This document shows positions 16,131 through 24,551 of a DNA stretch of 64,000 nucleotides, piece by piece. The DNA is from Mesorhizobium sp. CA14. Lineage in GTDB: Bacteria > Pseudomonadota > Alphaproteobacteria > Rhizobiales > Rhizobiaceae. How positions within the stretch are numbered: the stretch's first letter is position 1; each line of letters starts with the position of its first letter. A program made the translations under genes and the position numbers. Below the pieces are notes generated by a model. It was not told the DNA's origin and did no database searches. It saw only the letters and a program-made list of their open reading frames with translations. The stretch lies in the NCBI RefSeq assembly GCF_020165195.1, contig NZ_JAIUHR010000006.1, positions 62,001 to 126,000 on the forward strand, in the 5' to 3' direction.

Positions 16131-17450
16131 ATGAAAATGAAGAAAGTCCTGTTTGCAGCGGTCTCGGCGGGCGTGCTGATGCTCGCAAGCCCGAGTTTTG
16201 CAGCGACGGAATTGACCGTGCAGCGCTTTTTCGGTGCCTGCGATGCCGATTTCGGCACCAACACCGATGTCGCCAAGGCAGTGGGCGAATGCGGCATCAT
16301 CACCTCGCTGATCAACAAGTTCAATGCCGACAACCCCGATGTTCACGTCAGCGTCAGCACTGTGGAATGGCCGGGCTATGACCAGCTGACCGCGCAGTTC
16401 GCTTCGGGCGAAGCTCCCGATATCGTTACGATCCATGAATCGGCGCTTTCGGATTACCAGTCCAAGGGGCTGTTGATGCCGCTTGACGATCTGTTGAAGT
16501 CCGTCGGCGTCACACCCGATGCCTTCACGGACGCGGCGCGCAACGGCGCCACCAAGGACGGCAAGATCTATGGCCTGCCGATCGACAGCTGGACGATGCT
16601 CTATCACATCAACATGGATCTCTTCAAACAGGCTGGCCTCGTCAATGCCGACGGCACGCCGATCCTTCCGAAGTCGCCCGAGGAGCTGCTCGCCCAGGCC
16701 GAACAGTTCAAGCAGAAGACCGGCAAGCCTTACTTCGTTCAGAACCTGGCCAATGAGACCGCACTCTATACGCGCAATCTCTACACCTATCTCTTCCAGC
16801 AGAATTCCGATTTCTTCGCCGATCCAAAACATGTGAAGCTGAACACGCCGGAAGCCAAGAAGATCGTCGAGATGTACAAGGCGATCTTCGACAAGGGCTA
16901 CACCACCAAGGACCTCGACTATGGCGGCGCCATCAACGCCTTCCTTGCCGGTGGAGGTGGCGTGCAGCTCAACGGCACGTGGGTTGTCGGCGACAACAAC
17001 GCCCAGTCCGAAACTAAGGGCACGGCCCTCAACAAGGGCGGCTATGCGGTTTATCCGTATCCGCAGCTATTTGCCGGCGCCCATGCGCAATATGCCGACG
17101 GCCACACCTGGGCAGTCTCGCAGAAGGACCGCACACCCGAACAGATCGCGGCTATCGGCAAATTCCTGAAGTTCTTCGCCGACCATGACTTCGATTGGTC
17201 GCGCACCGGCCACCTGCCGGCCTACAAAGCCATCATCGCCTCGGACGCTTTCAAGGCACTGCCGCATCGCAACACGATCGCAGCGGTCGCCGATCTCGGC
17301 AGGCCGCTGCCGTCGGCGGTACAGCGCCAGTTTGCGATCCAGGACATTGTGGGCGAAGAGATGAGCGCTGCAATCACCGGCCAGAAGGACGTGGATGCCG
17401 CACTTGCCGACATGGAAAGCCGCGTCAACGAATTGCTCGCCAACATTTGA
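16131..17450 (+). CDS. Extracellular sugar-binding protein of the abfA-linked importer
   Basis: A 439-residue periplasmic solute-binding protein of the CUT1 class. Residues 1-24 form a signal peptide ending in SFAA. The mature part has the two-lobe pattern of family 1 binding proteins, with a Trp/Gly-rich hinge region (about 270-310). ATG at 16131 has AGGAGGA at ideal spacing. The in-frame upstream start at 16074 would bury the signal peptide and is rejected. The gene is last in the operon rather than first, with its own strong ribosome site. Its ligand is unknown. Arabinose-containing oligosaccharides are inferred from the GH51 gene. Confidence 0.9.
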   Translation: MKMKKVLFAAVSAGVLMLASPSFAATELTVQRFFGACDADFGTNTDVAKAVGECGIITSLINKFNADNPDVHVSVSTVEWPGYDQLTAQFASGEAPDIVTIHESALSDYQSKGLLMPLDDLLKSVGVTPDAFTDAARNGATKDGKIYGLPIDSWTMLYHINMDLFKQAGLVNADGTPILPKSPEELLAQAEQFKQKTGKPYFVQNLANETALYTRNLYTYLFQQNSDFFADPKHVKLNTPEAKKIVEMYKAIFDKGYTTKDLDYGGAINAFLAGGGGVQLNGTWVVGDNNAQSETKGTALNKGGYAVYPYPQLFAGAHAQYADGHTWAVSQKDRTPEQIAAIGKFLKFFADHDFDWSRTGHLPAYKAIIASDAFKALPHRNTIAAVADLGRPLPSAVQRQFAIQDIVGEEMSAAITGQKDVDAALADMESRVNELLANI

Positions 17451-17479
17451 CGACGGACTTATCGAGAACTCTCCCGACG

Positions 17480-17503
17480 CCCGCGACTGGAAACAGTCGC
17501 GGG
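17480..17503 (+). terminator. Stem-loop after the sugar-binding protein gene
   Basis: A perfect 10-bp GC-rich stem (CCCGCGACTG and its complement) closes a GAAA loop, 30 bp after the stop codon. No T-run follows. Its place at the operon end, just before the insertion sequence, suggests transcript termination or 3' end protection. Confidence 0.55.
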
Positions 17504-17723
17504 TCAGCGGTTCGAAAAAGTAGCGCCACAGCAATACTCCCTCGACACCTGGTCAGCCTCTCGCCCAGGTCGGTATAGCGAATTCGATGGTGCGGCTTCG
17601 CGGGCTGATCTTTGGACGGCGGGGCCATGACGGCTGCCCATCAGCAATCTCGCAAGGTCACTTTCAACAGTGCCTTGCCCGCGCACCGCGGCGACGGCAC
17701 AGCCGTCATTTGATGACGTTCTA

Positions 17724-18774
17724 GAGCGAGATGATTTTAGGTTGAACGATATCCAGCGTTTTCGAAGTAGTTGTTGCATTCGGTTGCGGTGAGGCCATCG
17801 AGGATTTCGCCGATGGCGCTGCAGACAGTCTCGACGGTTCGCCGCGCCGCCTTTCTGAGCCAGTGCTTGAGCTTGGCAAAGACTTGTTCGATCGGGTTCA
17901 GATCGGGCGAATATTTCGGCAGGAGCAGAAGTCTTGCGCCGGCGCCGCGAATGGCGCGGCGCACCACCTTGCCCTTGTGCGAGCCAAGATTGTCCATGAT
18001 CACGATATCACCGGGTTTGAGGGTCGGAACCAGCACCTGCTCAACATAGAGCCGGAACCGCTCGCCGTTGATTGGTCCGTCGATCAGCCATGGCGCGTCC
18101 AGACGATCATGGCGCAGTGCCGCCAGGAAGGTCATGGTCTGCCAGTGGCCGTGCGGGACCTCGGCATGGAGCCGCTCCCCGATGGGCGCCCAGCCGCGCT
18201 GCGGCGCCATGTTGGTCTTGGTCCAGGTCTCGTCGATGAACACCAGGCGTGAAGGATCAATCGCTGCGCGATACTTCAACCATTGCTGACGCCGGCGCGC
18301 GACGTCGGGGCGCCGCTGCTCGGCCGCGACCAGCGTCTTTTTTTATAACTGAGCTTCTCCTCGTGAACGAATGCCCAGACCGAGCGGTAGTCCACCTTCA
18401 GGCCGCGGTCGGCCAGTTCCGCGACCAGCCCGCGCAAGGTGAAGGCCTCATTGCGGCAGCGCTCAACCAACCAGTCGCGGTGGGCGCCGCGGATCTTCTT
18501 GGGCTTGTGTCCACCGATCTGGCCGGGGCTGACGCTGCCTGTTTCGCGAAAGCGCCCGACCCATCTGATCACCGAGCTGATGCCGACATCATAACGCGCC
18601 GCTGCTTGCCGGCGCGAAAGTCCCTCCTGCTCGACCGAAGCCACAACCCGGTCCCGAAGATCGTTTGAATATGGCTTGCCCATTCATGCCGGCCTCCTTC
18701 TCCCAGCCAGCATCTTGAATCTGATTTGCAGACCCTTGGGAATCCCTTCGATTCAAGCCAAACTCATCCCGCTC
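17724..18774 (-). mobile_element. Complete IS630-family insertion sequence
   Basis: The 1051-bp element has imperfect terminal inverted repeats: the left end begins GAGCGAGATGATTTTAGG and the right end, read inwards, begins GAGCGGGATGAGTTTGGC. Both ends are flanked by TA (17722-17723 and 18775-18776), the target duplication used by IS630/Tc1-type elements. It encodes a transposase in two overlapping frames on the minus strand. It sits exactly between the two sugar operons. Confidence 0.9.
17737..18683 (-). CDS. IS630-family transposase made by -1 frameshift (orfA 18683-18276, orfB to 17737)
   Basis: The first frame (135 residues from 18683) is the helix-turn-helix DNA-binding half, with [20 protein letters not shown]. 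The second frame (to 17737) is the DDE catalytic half: [17 protein letters not shown], and [15 protein letters not shown] with the final Glu. At 18338-18344 the minus strand reads seven A residues. A -1 slip there changes KLSYKKRRW to [18 protein letters not shown], which restores the usual family sequence. This is the programmed frameshift known in IS630 members rather than decay. All three catalytic acidic residues are present, so the element may be active. Confidence 0.88.
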
Positions 18775-18874
18775 TAGTGAGTCCACAGCCCATGTTGCCC
18801 GAGCGCAACACGGCCGAAAGCGCGTCGCGTCGAACGCGTGGCGTTAGGGCAGGGGAGCCTGACAGCTCCCCTGC

Positions 18875-19684
18875 TCAACCTGGGAAGATCGTGAAACCGC
18901 CATCGACGCGGATGACCTGCCCGTTGATGAAGCGCGCGCGGGGGCCGGCGAGAAAGGCCACCGCCTCGGCGATCTCTTCCGGCTCCGCATACCGGTTTAG
19001 CGATTTCTTGCTCGAGTCCATGCGCGCCGGATCGACCACGCGGGTCGCCTGGAATCGTGCCGTCTTGGTGGCGCCGGGGCTGACCGCATTGATGCGCACG
19101 CCGTCGTCGATCAGTTCCTTGGCGAGGCAGCGCGTGTAATGCACGACCGCGGCCTTCAACGTCGAGTAGACGACCTCGGGCGAGCAGCCGAGGTGAGCCG
19201 CCGCCGACGCGATGTTGATAACGGAGCCGCCGCCGCGCCGCTTCATTGGCGGCACGAAAGCTTGGCAGACCAGCATCGTGCCGATCAGATTGTTCTCGGT
19301 CAGCACGCGGATGTCCTCGAGTTCGATGTCGAGGGCGTTGTTCGGGTTCGGCTTGCTGCCCTTGGCGCCGATGTCGCCGCCAGCACAATTGACCAGCACA
19401 TGCACGTCGCCGAGATCGGCCTCGATCTTGCGCTTCATCTCGGCCACCGCCTCCCGGTCGCCAATGTTGCCGGTCACCCACGTGACCTTCGTCCCATGCC
19501 GCTTCAGGCGCTCGACCACCTCGCCGAGATTGGCGAACTCGCCGTATTTGGACGGAGCTGTTTCGTCCATGTCGTGGACCGCGACATTGGCGCCGAGTTC
19601 CGCCAGGCGCTCGGCCATCACCCGGCCGAGGCCACGGCCGGAACCGGTTACGAAGGCGGTCAATCCATCGAGTTCACGTGTCAC
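18875..19684 (-). CDS. SDR-family NAD(P)-dependent oxidoreductase
   Basis: A 269-residue classical short-chain dehydrogenase. The cofactor motif TGSGRGLG lies at 13-20, NCAGG near 100, a catalytic Ser in NIASAAAH, and YSTLK supplies Tyr and Lys. The C-terminal VDGGFTIFPG is also typical. GTG at 19684 has GGAGAAG upstream. It is the last gene of the minus-strand sugar operon, 18 bp after the isomerase-like gene. A role in oxidising a sugar, polyol or sugar acid imported by the neighbouring transporter is inferred. Confidence 0.88.
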   Translation of the reverse strand: MTRELDGLTAFVTGSGRGLGRVMAERLAELGANVAVHDMDETAPSKYGEFANLGEVVERLKRHGTKVTWVTGNIGDREAVAEMKRKIEADLGDVHVLVNCAGGDIGAKGSKPNPNNALDIELEDIRVLTENNLIGTMLVCQAFVPPMKRRGGGSVINIASAAAHLGCSPEVVYSTLKAAVVHYTRCLAKELIDDGVRINAVSPGATKTARFQATRVVDPARMDSSKKSLNRYAEPEEIAEAVAFLAGPRARFINGQVIRVDGGFTIFPG

Positions 19685-19702
19685 CAGATCTTCTCCACTT
19701 CA

Positions 19703-20713
19703 TCAAACCAAATTGCGCATGTTGGCGGCGCTGCGCCGGATCATGTCGAGCTCGTAGGAAACCAGGGAACCGTCGTCTTCGCGCTCCCAAGGGGTGCGGT
19801 AGTCGGCATCCTCGGGCAGCCGATTGCGCTGCGCGGCCCGCAGGCAGGCCGCAAATTCGCGCGCCGTCTTCGGCGGGTAGCCGTGCCACCAGTCGTCGCG
19901 CAGAAAGCGGACATGCCGTGCCTCCAATGCGCCCGGTTCGAGAACGGCGGTCATGCGATCGTGGTTTTCGGCAAGAATTGCGAACAGCTCGGCAAACGGC
20001 ACCGCGCCATCGCCGATGGCACAACGGATCAGCCGGTAGCCTTCGGCCGTGAACTGCACGCGGTAATCCTTGAGGTGGACATGGCGGACACAGGGTGCGA
20101 TCCGCCGCGTAAAATCGAGCGGCGCTTCGCCAACCGGGAACGTGTTGCCGGTGTCGAATGTGACGCCGACGCCTTCGCCGCCGAGTGCGCAGAAATCGAC
20201 GAGTTCCTGGCTGGTGAAATCCTGGTGGTTTTCGATGGCAAGGACATGGCCTTCGGCAATCGCGCGGGGACCCCATTCCTTCAACCTGTCTCGAATGATG
20301 CCGGCGAACTCGCTCCATTTCTCGCCGGCAGCGTTGCGGTCGCCACATAGAACCGGCGTCAGCGCCGTTCGGATGATTTGGGCCCTCAGAAGACGTGCGG
20401 CCCGAAATGCCTGGTCGAGCGGCTCGCTCACCAGGAGACCGCCGCTGACGATCGGCGTGATCCCAAGGCTGGCGAGCCTTTCCCGCAACGCGATCACCGC
20501 ATCGTCGGAAAGTTCGGTCAGCCAGGGCACCCAGATCTCCAGCACCCGCGCGCCGAGTTCGGTCGCGAGCGCGATGAAGCCTTCCAGCCCTGCCGGTTGG
20601 GGATTGGCGCGTGACGTGCCGCGGCCCTGGAGGCCGAGATGATAGGTCAGACCGTAGGGGTTCAGGCCGACCTGGAGCATGGAGCGATCCTTGGGTTCAG
20701 GTTTTGCGGTCAT
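19703..20713 (-). CDS. Sugar phosphate isomerase/epimerase-like TIM-barrel protein
   Basis: A 336-residue protein of the xylose-isomerase-like TIM-barrel class, which includes sugar epimerases and inosose dehydratases. Supporting segments are the N-terminal GLNPYGLTYH strand, AIENHQDFTSQE with likely metal ligands Glu and His, GVTFDTGN with Asp, and VRHVHLKDYRV with His. ATG at 20713 overlaps the upstream SDR stop codon (ATGA, 20710-20713). The frame is open further upstream, but only within the SDR gene. It is flanked by two SDR genes, so it probably acts in the same pathway. The substrate is not predictable from sequence alone. Confidence 0.82.
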   Translation of the reverse strand: MTAKPEPKDRSMLQVGLNPYGLTYHLGLQGRGTSRANPQPAGLEGFIALATELGARVLEIWVPWLTELSDDAVIALRERLASLGITPIVSGGLLVSEPLDQAFRAARLLRAQIIRTALTPVLCGDRNAAGEKWSEFAGIIRDRLKEWGPRAIAEGHVLAIENHQDFTSQELVDFCALGGEGVGVTFDTGNTFPVGEAPLDFTRRIAPCVRHVHLKDYRVQFTAEGYRLIRCAIGDGAVPFAELFAILAENHDRMTAVLEPGALEARHVRFLRDDWWHGYPPKTAREFAACLRAAQRNRLPEDADYRTPWEREDDGSLVSYELDMIRRSAANMRNLV

Positions 20714-21477
20714 CGCAGGCCGGCGTCTACGGTGATCGACTGCTTGGTGATCATGCGACTGTCGTCGGCGGCGAGGAACAGCACCGTGCGCGCGATCTCC
20801 CCGCCGGTCAGAACCCGGCGGATCATCTGGCGCTGCACGACCTGATCGACCGACGCCTGCGTCTTGTACCAAAGCTGCCGTTGCCGGTCGGTGATGACGG
20901 CACCCGGCTCGATGGCGTTGACGCGGATGTTGTCGGGGCCAAACGCCCGCGCCAGCGCGAATGTCAACCCGACCACCGCAGCCTTGGCCGTCGCATAGGG
21001 CGCCATGTCTGCCGCGCCGAAACGCCAGGCGATCGAGGAAAAATTCACGATCGAACCAAAGCCCAACTCCTTCATGTGCGCATGCACGGCTTGGGCGGCA
21101 AAGAAATGGTGCCTGAGGTTCACGTCCTGGGCGTGATCCCAGTAGTCCTGCGTCACGTCCGCGACCGGGTGGCGATTGTCGTCTGCGGCGTTGTTGACCA
21201 GCACCGCGACAGATCCGAGGCGGTCGCGCACTGTGCCGATCGCGACCTGGAGCGCGGGAATATCGGTCACGTCGCAGTGCATGAATAGCGGCGCGTGCGG
21301 TGCCGAGACGGCGAGTTCCCGCGCGAGCTTGTCGCCGGCTTCCTGCTGCAGATCGAAAAACGCGACGCGTGCGCCATTGGCAGCGAAGGCGCGGACCGTG
21401 TCGGCGCCGATGCCCGACGCGCCGCCAGTGATCAGCACGACGCGGTCGGCCAGGCTCGGATAGATGGCAAAGGACAA
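20710..21477 (-). CDS. SDR-family NAD(P)-dependent oxidoreductase
   Basis: A 255-residue classical short-chain dehydrogenase with TGGASGIG (cofactor binding, about residues 17-24), NNAAD near 96, Ser in NFSSIAW, and YATAKAA supplying Tyr and Lys. The C-terminus ends in SITVDAGLR. The only start in a sensible place is TTG at 21477. The next gene overlaps by four bases, and the transporter ATPase ends 15 bp upstream, so it is within the operon. It differs from the SDR at 18875, so two separate oxidation steps are likely. Confidence 0.87.
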   Translation of the reverse strand: MSFAIYPSLADRVVLITGGASGIGADTVRAFAANGARVAFFDLQQEAGDKLARELAVSAPHAPLFMHCDVTDIPALQVAIGTVRDRLGSVAVLVNNAADDNRHPVADVTQDYWDHAQDVNLRHHFFAAQAVHAHMKELGFGSIVNFSSIAWRFGAADMAPYATAKAAVVGLTFALARAFGPDNIRVNAIEPGAVITDRQRQLWYKTQASVDQVVQRQMIRRVLTGGEIARTVLFLAADDSRMITKQSITVDAGLR

Positions 21478-21492
21478 ATGCGGAAACTCTCT

Positions 21493-22599
21493 TCAGATCA
21501 GGCGTTGGGTGGTCGGGTCGAACAAGCAGGCACGCGCCATGTCGATGCCGAGCGTCACCGTCTCGCCCATCCGTGGCGTGCTGTCGGGGTCGAAACGACC
21601 GGTGATCTCCTTGGCGCCCAGGCGCAGAACGGCCATGGTTTCCGCACCTGTCGGCTCGACCAGTTCGACCATGGCATCGATTTGCGCGATGCCTGGCTTG
21701 CGACGCTGAAGATCGGGATCGAACCGGTAGATGTGCTCCGGCCGAATGCCGAGAACGAGCTGTCGCGGCGTATCGGACGGAAGCGTCTGGACGATCGGCA
21801 GACCGACCGTCTTGCCGTCGGCGGTCGACAGGGCAACCGTGGGGCGACCGCCTTCTTCGCCCAGTTCGGCCGGCAGGAAGTTCATCGCCGGCGAACCCAT
21901 GAAGCCCGCGACGAACATATTGGCCGGGCGGTTGTAGATCATGGCCGGCTCGTCGAATTGCTGAACCGAGCCTTGATGCATCACGGCTATGCGCGAGGCG
22001 AGCGTCATCGCCTCGACCTGATCGTGGGTGACATAAACCGTCGTCTTGCCGACGCGGTGATGCAGCTTCTTGATTTCTGTACGCATGTCGACGCGCAGCT
22101 TGGCGTCGAGATTGGAGAGCGGCTCGTCGAACAGGAAGAGTTTCGGATCACGCACCAGCGCCCGGCCCATCGCGACGCGCTGGCGCTGGCCGCCCGAAAG
22201 CTGTCCGGGCTTGCGCCCAAGCAGCGGTTCGATCTGCAGAAAAGCAGCAACCCGCTTGACGGCCTCGTCCTGCTGCGGCTTCGGTACGCGGCGGCTTTCC
22301 ATGCCGAAGGTGATGTTCTCGCGCACCGTCATCGTCGGATACAGCGCGTAGGACTGGAACACCATGGCAATGTCGCGGTCTTTCGGCGCAACCGCATTGA
22401 CCAGCCGGCCGTCGATGCGGATCTCGCCGGAGGTTACGGTTTCCAGCCCGGCTATCATCGCGAGCAGGGTGGACTTGCCGCAGCCGGACGGTCCGACCAG
22501 GGCGACGAACTCGCCGTTCTGCGCCTCGAGATCGATGCCCTTCAGCACCTCGACCGTGCCGTAGTTCTTGCGCAGCGATCGGATGGTCAATGTCGACAT
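21493..22599 (-). CDS. Sugar ABC importer ATPase, MalK/UgpC type
   Basis: A 368-residue CUT1 ATPase with Walker A GPSGCGKST, LSGGQRQR, Walker B LFLFDEPLSNLD, the switch His in YVTHDQVEAMT, and a C-terminal OB-fold regulatory domain ending at residue 368. ATG at 22599 has GAAGAAGG about seven bases upstream. It follows the permease gene by 52 bp and precedes the SDR and isomerase genes on the same strand. It is a paralogue of the ATPase at 13163. Confidence 0.93.
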   Translation of the reverse strand: MSTLTIRSLRKNYGTVEVLKGIDLEAQNGEFVALVGPSGCGKSTLLAMIAGLETVTSGEIRIDGRLVNAVAPKDRDIAMVFQSYALYPTMTVRENITFGMESRRVPKPQQDEAVKRVAAFLQIEPLLGRKPGQLSGGQRQRVAMGRALVRDPKLFLFDEPLSNLDAKLRVDMRTEIKKLHHRVGKTTVYVTHDQVEAMTLASRIAVMHQGSVQQFDEPAMIYNRPANMFVAGFMGSPAMNFLPAELGEEGGRPTVALSTADGKTVGLPIVQTLPSDTPRQLVLGIRPEHIYRFDPDLQRRKPGIAQIDAMVELVEPTGAETMAVLRLGAKEITGRFDPDSTPRMGETVTLGIDMARACLFDPTTQRLI

Positions 22600-22651
22600 G
22601 CGATGCCCTTCTTCGGAGACCGGACGATCCGCGACATGCGATAAGTCCCGC

Positions 22652-23557
22652 TCACTTGATTGCGCCTTGGGTCAGGCCGCGGACGAAATACTTGCCGCCG
22701 AAGAGATAGATCAGCAGCGGCGGCAGCGCGCCGATCAGCACGGCGGCGCTCATGACGTCATAGGCGCGTACGTTCGTGCCGCTCGCCGTCAGCGCGACGA
22801 GCGCGGCCGTGATCGGCTGTTGCTGCCCGGAGGTGAAGACGACGCCGAACAGATATTCGTTCCAGATACCGGTGAACTGCCAGATCACGGTGACGATCAG
22901 GATCGGCGAGGAAAGCGGCAGAATTATCTTGCGGAAGATGCGCCAGAAGCCTGCGCCGTCGATGCGCGCCGCCTTGATCAGATCGTCGGGGATGCTGACG
23001 TAGTAGTTGCGGCAGAACAGGGTGGTGAACGAAATGCCCTGGATCACATGGATGACGATGAGCCCGTAGGTCGAATTGCTGAGGCCCAGATTGCCGAGGA
23101 TGAACGCCCACGGCATCAACGAGATCTGGCCCGGAATGAAGACGCCGAGCAGCATCAAGGTGAACAGCGCTTCCGAACCCTTGAAGCGCCATTTCGACAG
23201 GATGTAACCGTTCATCGCGCCGACCGTCGTCGAGATGATCGTTGCCGGAATGGTCATTTTCAGGGAGTTGTAGAAGTTGCGCTGCATGCCCTCGCAGGTG
23301 CCGCCAATGCAATAGGTGCTCCAGGCCTGGCTCCAGGCTTCAAGACGGAAGCTGCGTGGCAGCGAGATCAACCCGTTGCGCGCGATCTCTTGCTGATCGC
23401 GGAATGAATTCAGCACCACGACCAACAACGGGACCAGATAGATCGCCGCGAAGACAACCAGCAGCCCATAGATGACTAAGCGGGTGAGAAGATGCCTGCG
23501 CGCCGTAACCGTGGCGGCGCGATGATCGAGCGACCGGTCCAGCGCTGCGTCAACCAT
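22652..23557 (-). CDS. Sugar ABC importer permease, MalG type
   Basis: A 301-residue permease with six predicted helices and an EAA-like loop (KAARIDGAGFWRIFRKIILP, near residue 200). ATG at 23557 overlaps the stop of the upstream permease by eight bases. The longer upstream frame would add a non-family N-terminus. A Cys-containing periplasmic loop (CIGGTCEG near residue 88) resembles a feature I associate with glucose/mannose-type CUT1 permeases. That substrate hint is weak. Confidence 0.9.
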   Translation of the reverse strand: MVDAALDRSLDHRAATVTARRHLLTRLVIYGLLVVFAAIYLVPLLVVVLNSFRDQQEIARNGLISLPRSFRLEAWSQAWSTYCIGGTCEGMQRNFYNSLKMTIPATIISTTVGAMNGYILSKWRFKGSEALFTLMLLGVFIPGQISLMPWAFILGNLGLSNSTYGLIVIHVIQGISFTTLFCRNYYVSIPDDLIKAARIDGAGFWRIFRKIILPLSSPILIVTVIWQFTGIWNEYLFGVVFTSGQQQPITAALVALTASGTNVRAYDVMSAAVLIGALPPLLIYLFGGKYFVRGLTQGAIK

Positions 23558-24485
23558 GTCCGGCTTCCTTGCGCCGGCGCCAAACCACCCAGAACGAATA
23601 GGGCACCAGCACCACGGCAAGCGCGGCAAGCATCATGATGGCCGCCGCGGCGCCTTCGCCGATCTGGCCGCGTTGGAACATCAGGTCATAGACGTAGATG
23701 GCGGGGAACGTGGTCGAGATCCCCGGCCCCCCTTTCGTGAGGGCCGCCACGAGGTCGAAGGTCTTGATGGCGAACTGGATCTGGATGACGGCGACGGCCA
23801 GGAAGATCGGCGCAATCGTTGGCAGAAGCACTTTGCGATAGATGCGGAAGGTCGAGGCGCCGTCGATCTGGGCGGCCTTGACGAGGTCCGAATCCACCGA
23901 GCGCAGACCAGCCAGGAAGAGCGCCATGGCAAAGCCCGAGGACTGCCAGACACCGGTGATGATCACCGCGTAGATCGCATGGTGCCGGTCGCTGGCGAGT
24001 GCGAAACTGAAATTCGTCCAGCCCAATCCGCGCACCATCGCCTGGATACCGTCGGTCGGGTTGTAGAGCCAACTCCAGACCGTGCCCGTGACGATGAAGG
24101 AGACGGCCAGCGGATAGAGGAAGATCGTCCGCCAGACCGCCTCGCCGCGCACGCGCTGGTCGATCAGGATCGCCAGCAGCAGTCCCACGGCCATCGAGCC
24201 GACGATGTAAAAACCACTGAAGAGAAAGAGGTTGTTGTAGGCGATGTTCCAGCGCCGGTTCGCCCAAAGCGACGCGTAGTTCTCCAGGCCGACGAAGTCG
24301 TAGCTCGGGAGCAGCGAGGAGTTCGAGAGCGAGATGTAGAGCGTCCAGCCGGTGAACACGAAGACGTAGACGAGGCTCGCCACAAGGGAGGGGCCGAGCA
24401 CCAGCAAGGGCACCGCGGAGCCCAGCCGCTCCCGCCAGGGGCGGGCGGGCGCCGGGACCGATAGAATCAGGTCGTGATTTGACAT
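23550..24485 (-). CDS. Sugar ABC importer permease, MalF type
   Basis: A 311-residue inner membrane permease with six predicted helices. The EAA loop is KAAQIDGASTFRIYRKVLLP near residue 215. ATG at 24485 begins MSNHDLILSVPAPARP, a cytoplasmic N-terminus. It lies 66 bp after the solute-binding protein gene, with a stem-loop in the gap, and overlaps the next permease by eight bases. It forms the channel with the gene at 22652. Confidence 0.9.
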   Translation of the reverse strand: MSNHDLILSVPAPARPWRERLGSAVPLLVLGPSLVASLVYVFVFTGWTLYISLSNSSLLPSYDFVGLENYASLWANRRWNIAYNNLFLFSGFYIVGSMAVGLLLAILIDQRVRGEAVWRTIFLYPLAVSFIVTGTVWSWLYNPTDGIQAMVRGLGWTNFSFALASDRHHAIYAVIITGVWQSSGFAMALFLAGLRSVDSDLVKAAQIDGASTFRIYRKVLLPTIAPIFLAVAVIQIQFAIKTFDLVAALTKGGPGISTTFPAIYVYDLMFQRGQIGEGAAAAIMMLAALAVVLVPYSFWVVWRRRKEAGHG

Positions 24486-24512
24486 TTCGAGCGCGGGACT
24501 GAGAGGGAGGAC

Positions 24513-24543
24513 GGCCGGGTGCGGGTAGCCATTGCGCCCGGCC
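24513..24543 (-). terminator. Stem-loop between binding-protein and permease genes
   Basis: GGCCGGG (24513-24519) pairs with CCCGGCC (24537-24543), with partly paired inner bases and a loop of about nine. It lies immediately after the solute-binding protein stop codon on the minus strand. Such hairpins often raise binding-protein mRNA above permease mRNA. That function is inferred here. Confidence 0.45.
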
Positions 24544-24551
24544 GGTTCCGT

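Noticed and set aside
17737-18683. Reading the IS630 transposase as a broken pseudogene
   Set aside because: The frame change falls exactly at an A7 slippery run and restores the family sequence by a -1 slip, which is the known programmed frameshift of the family.
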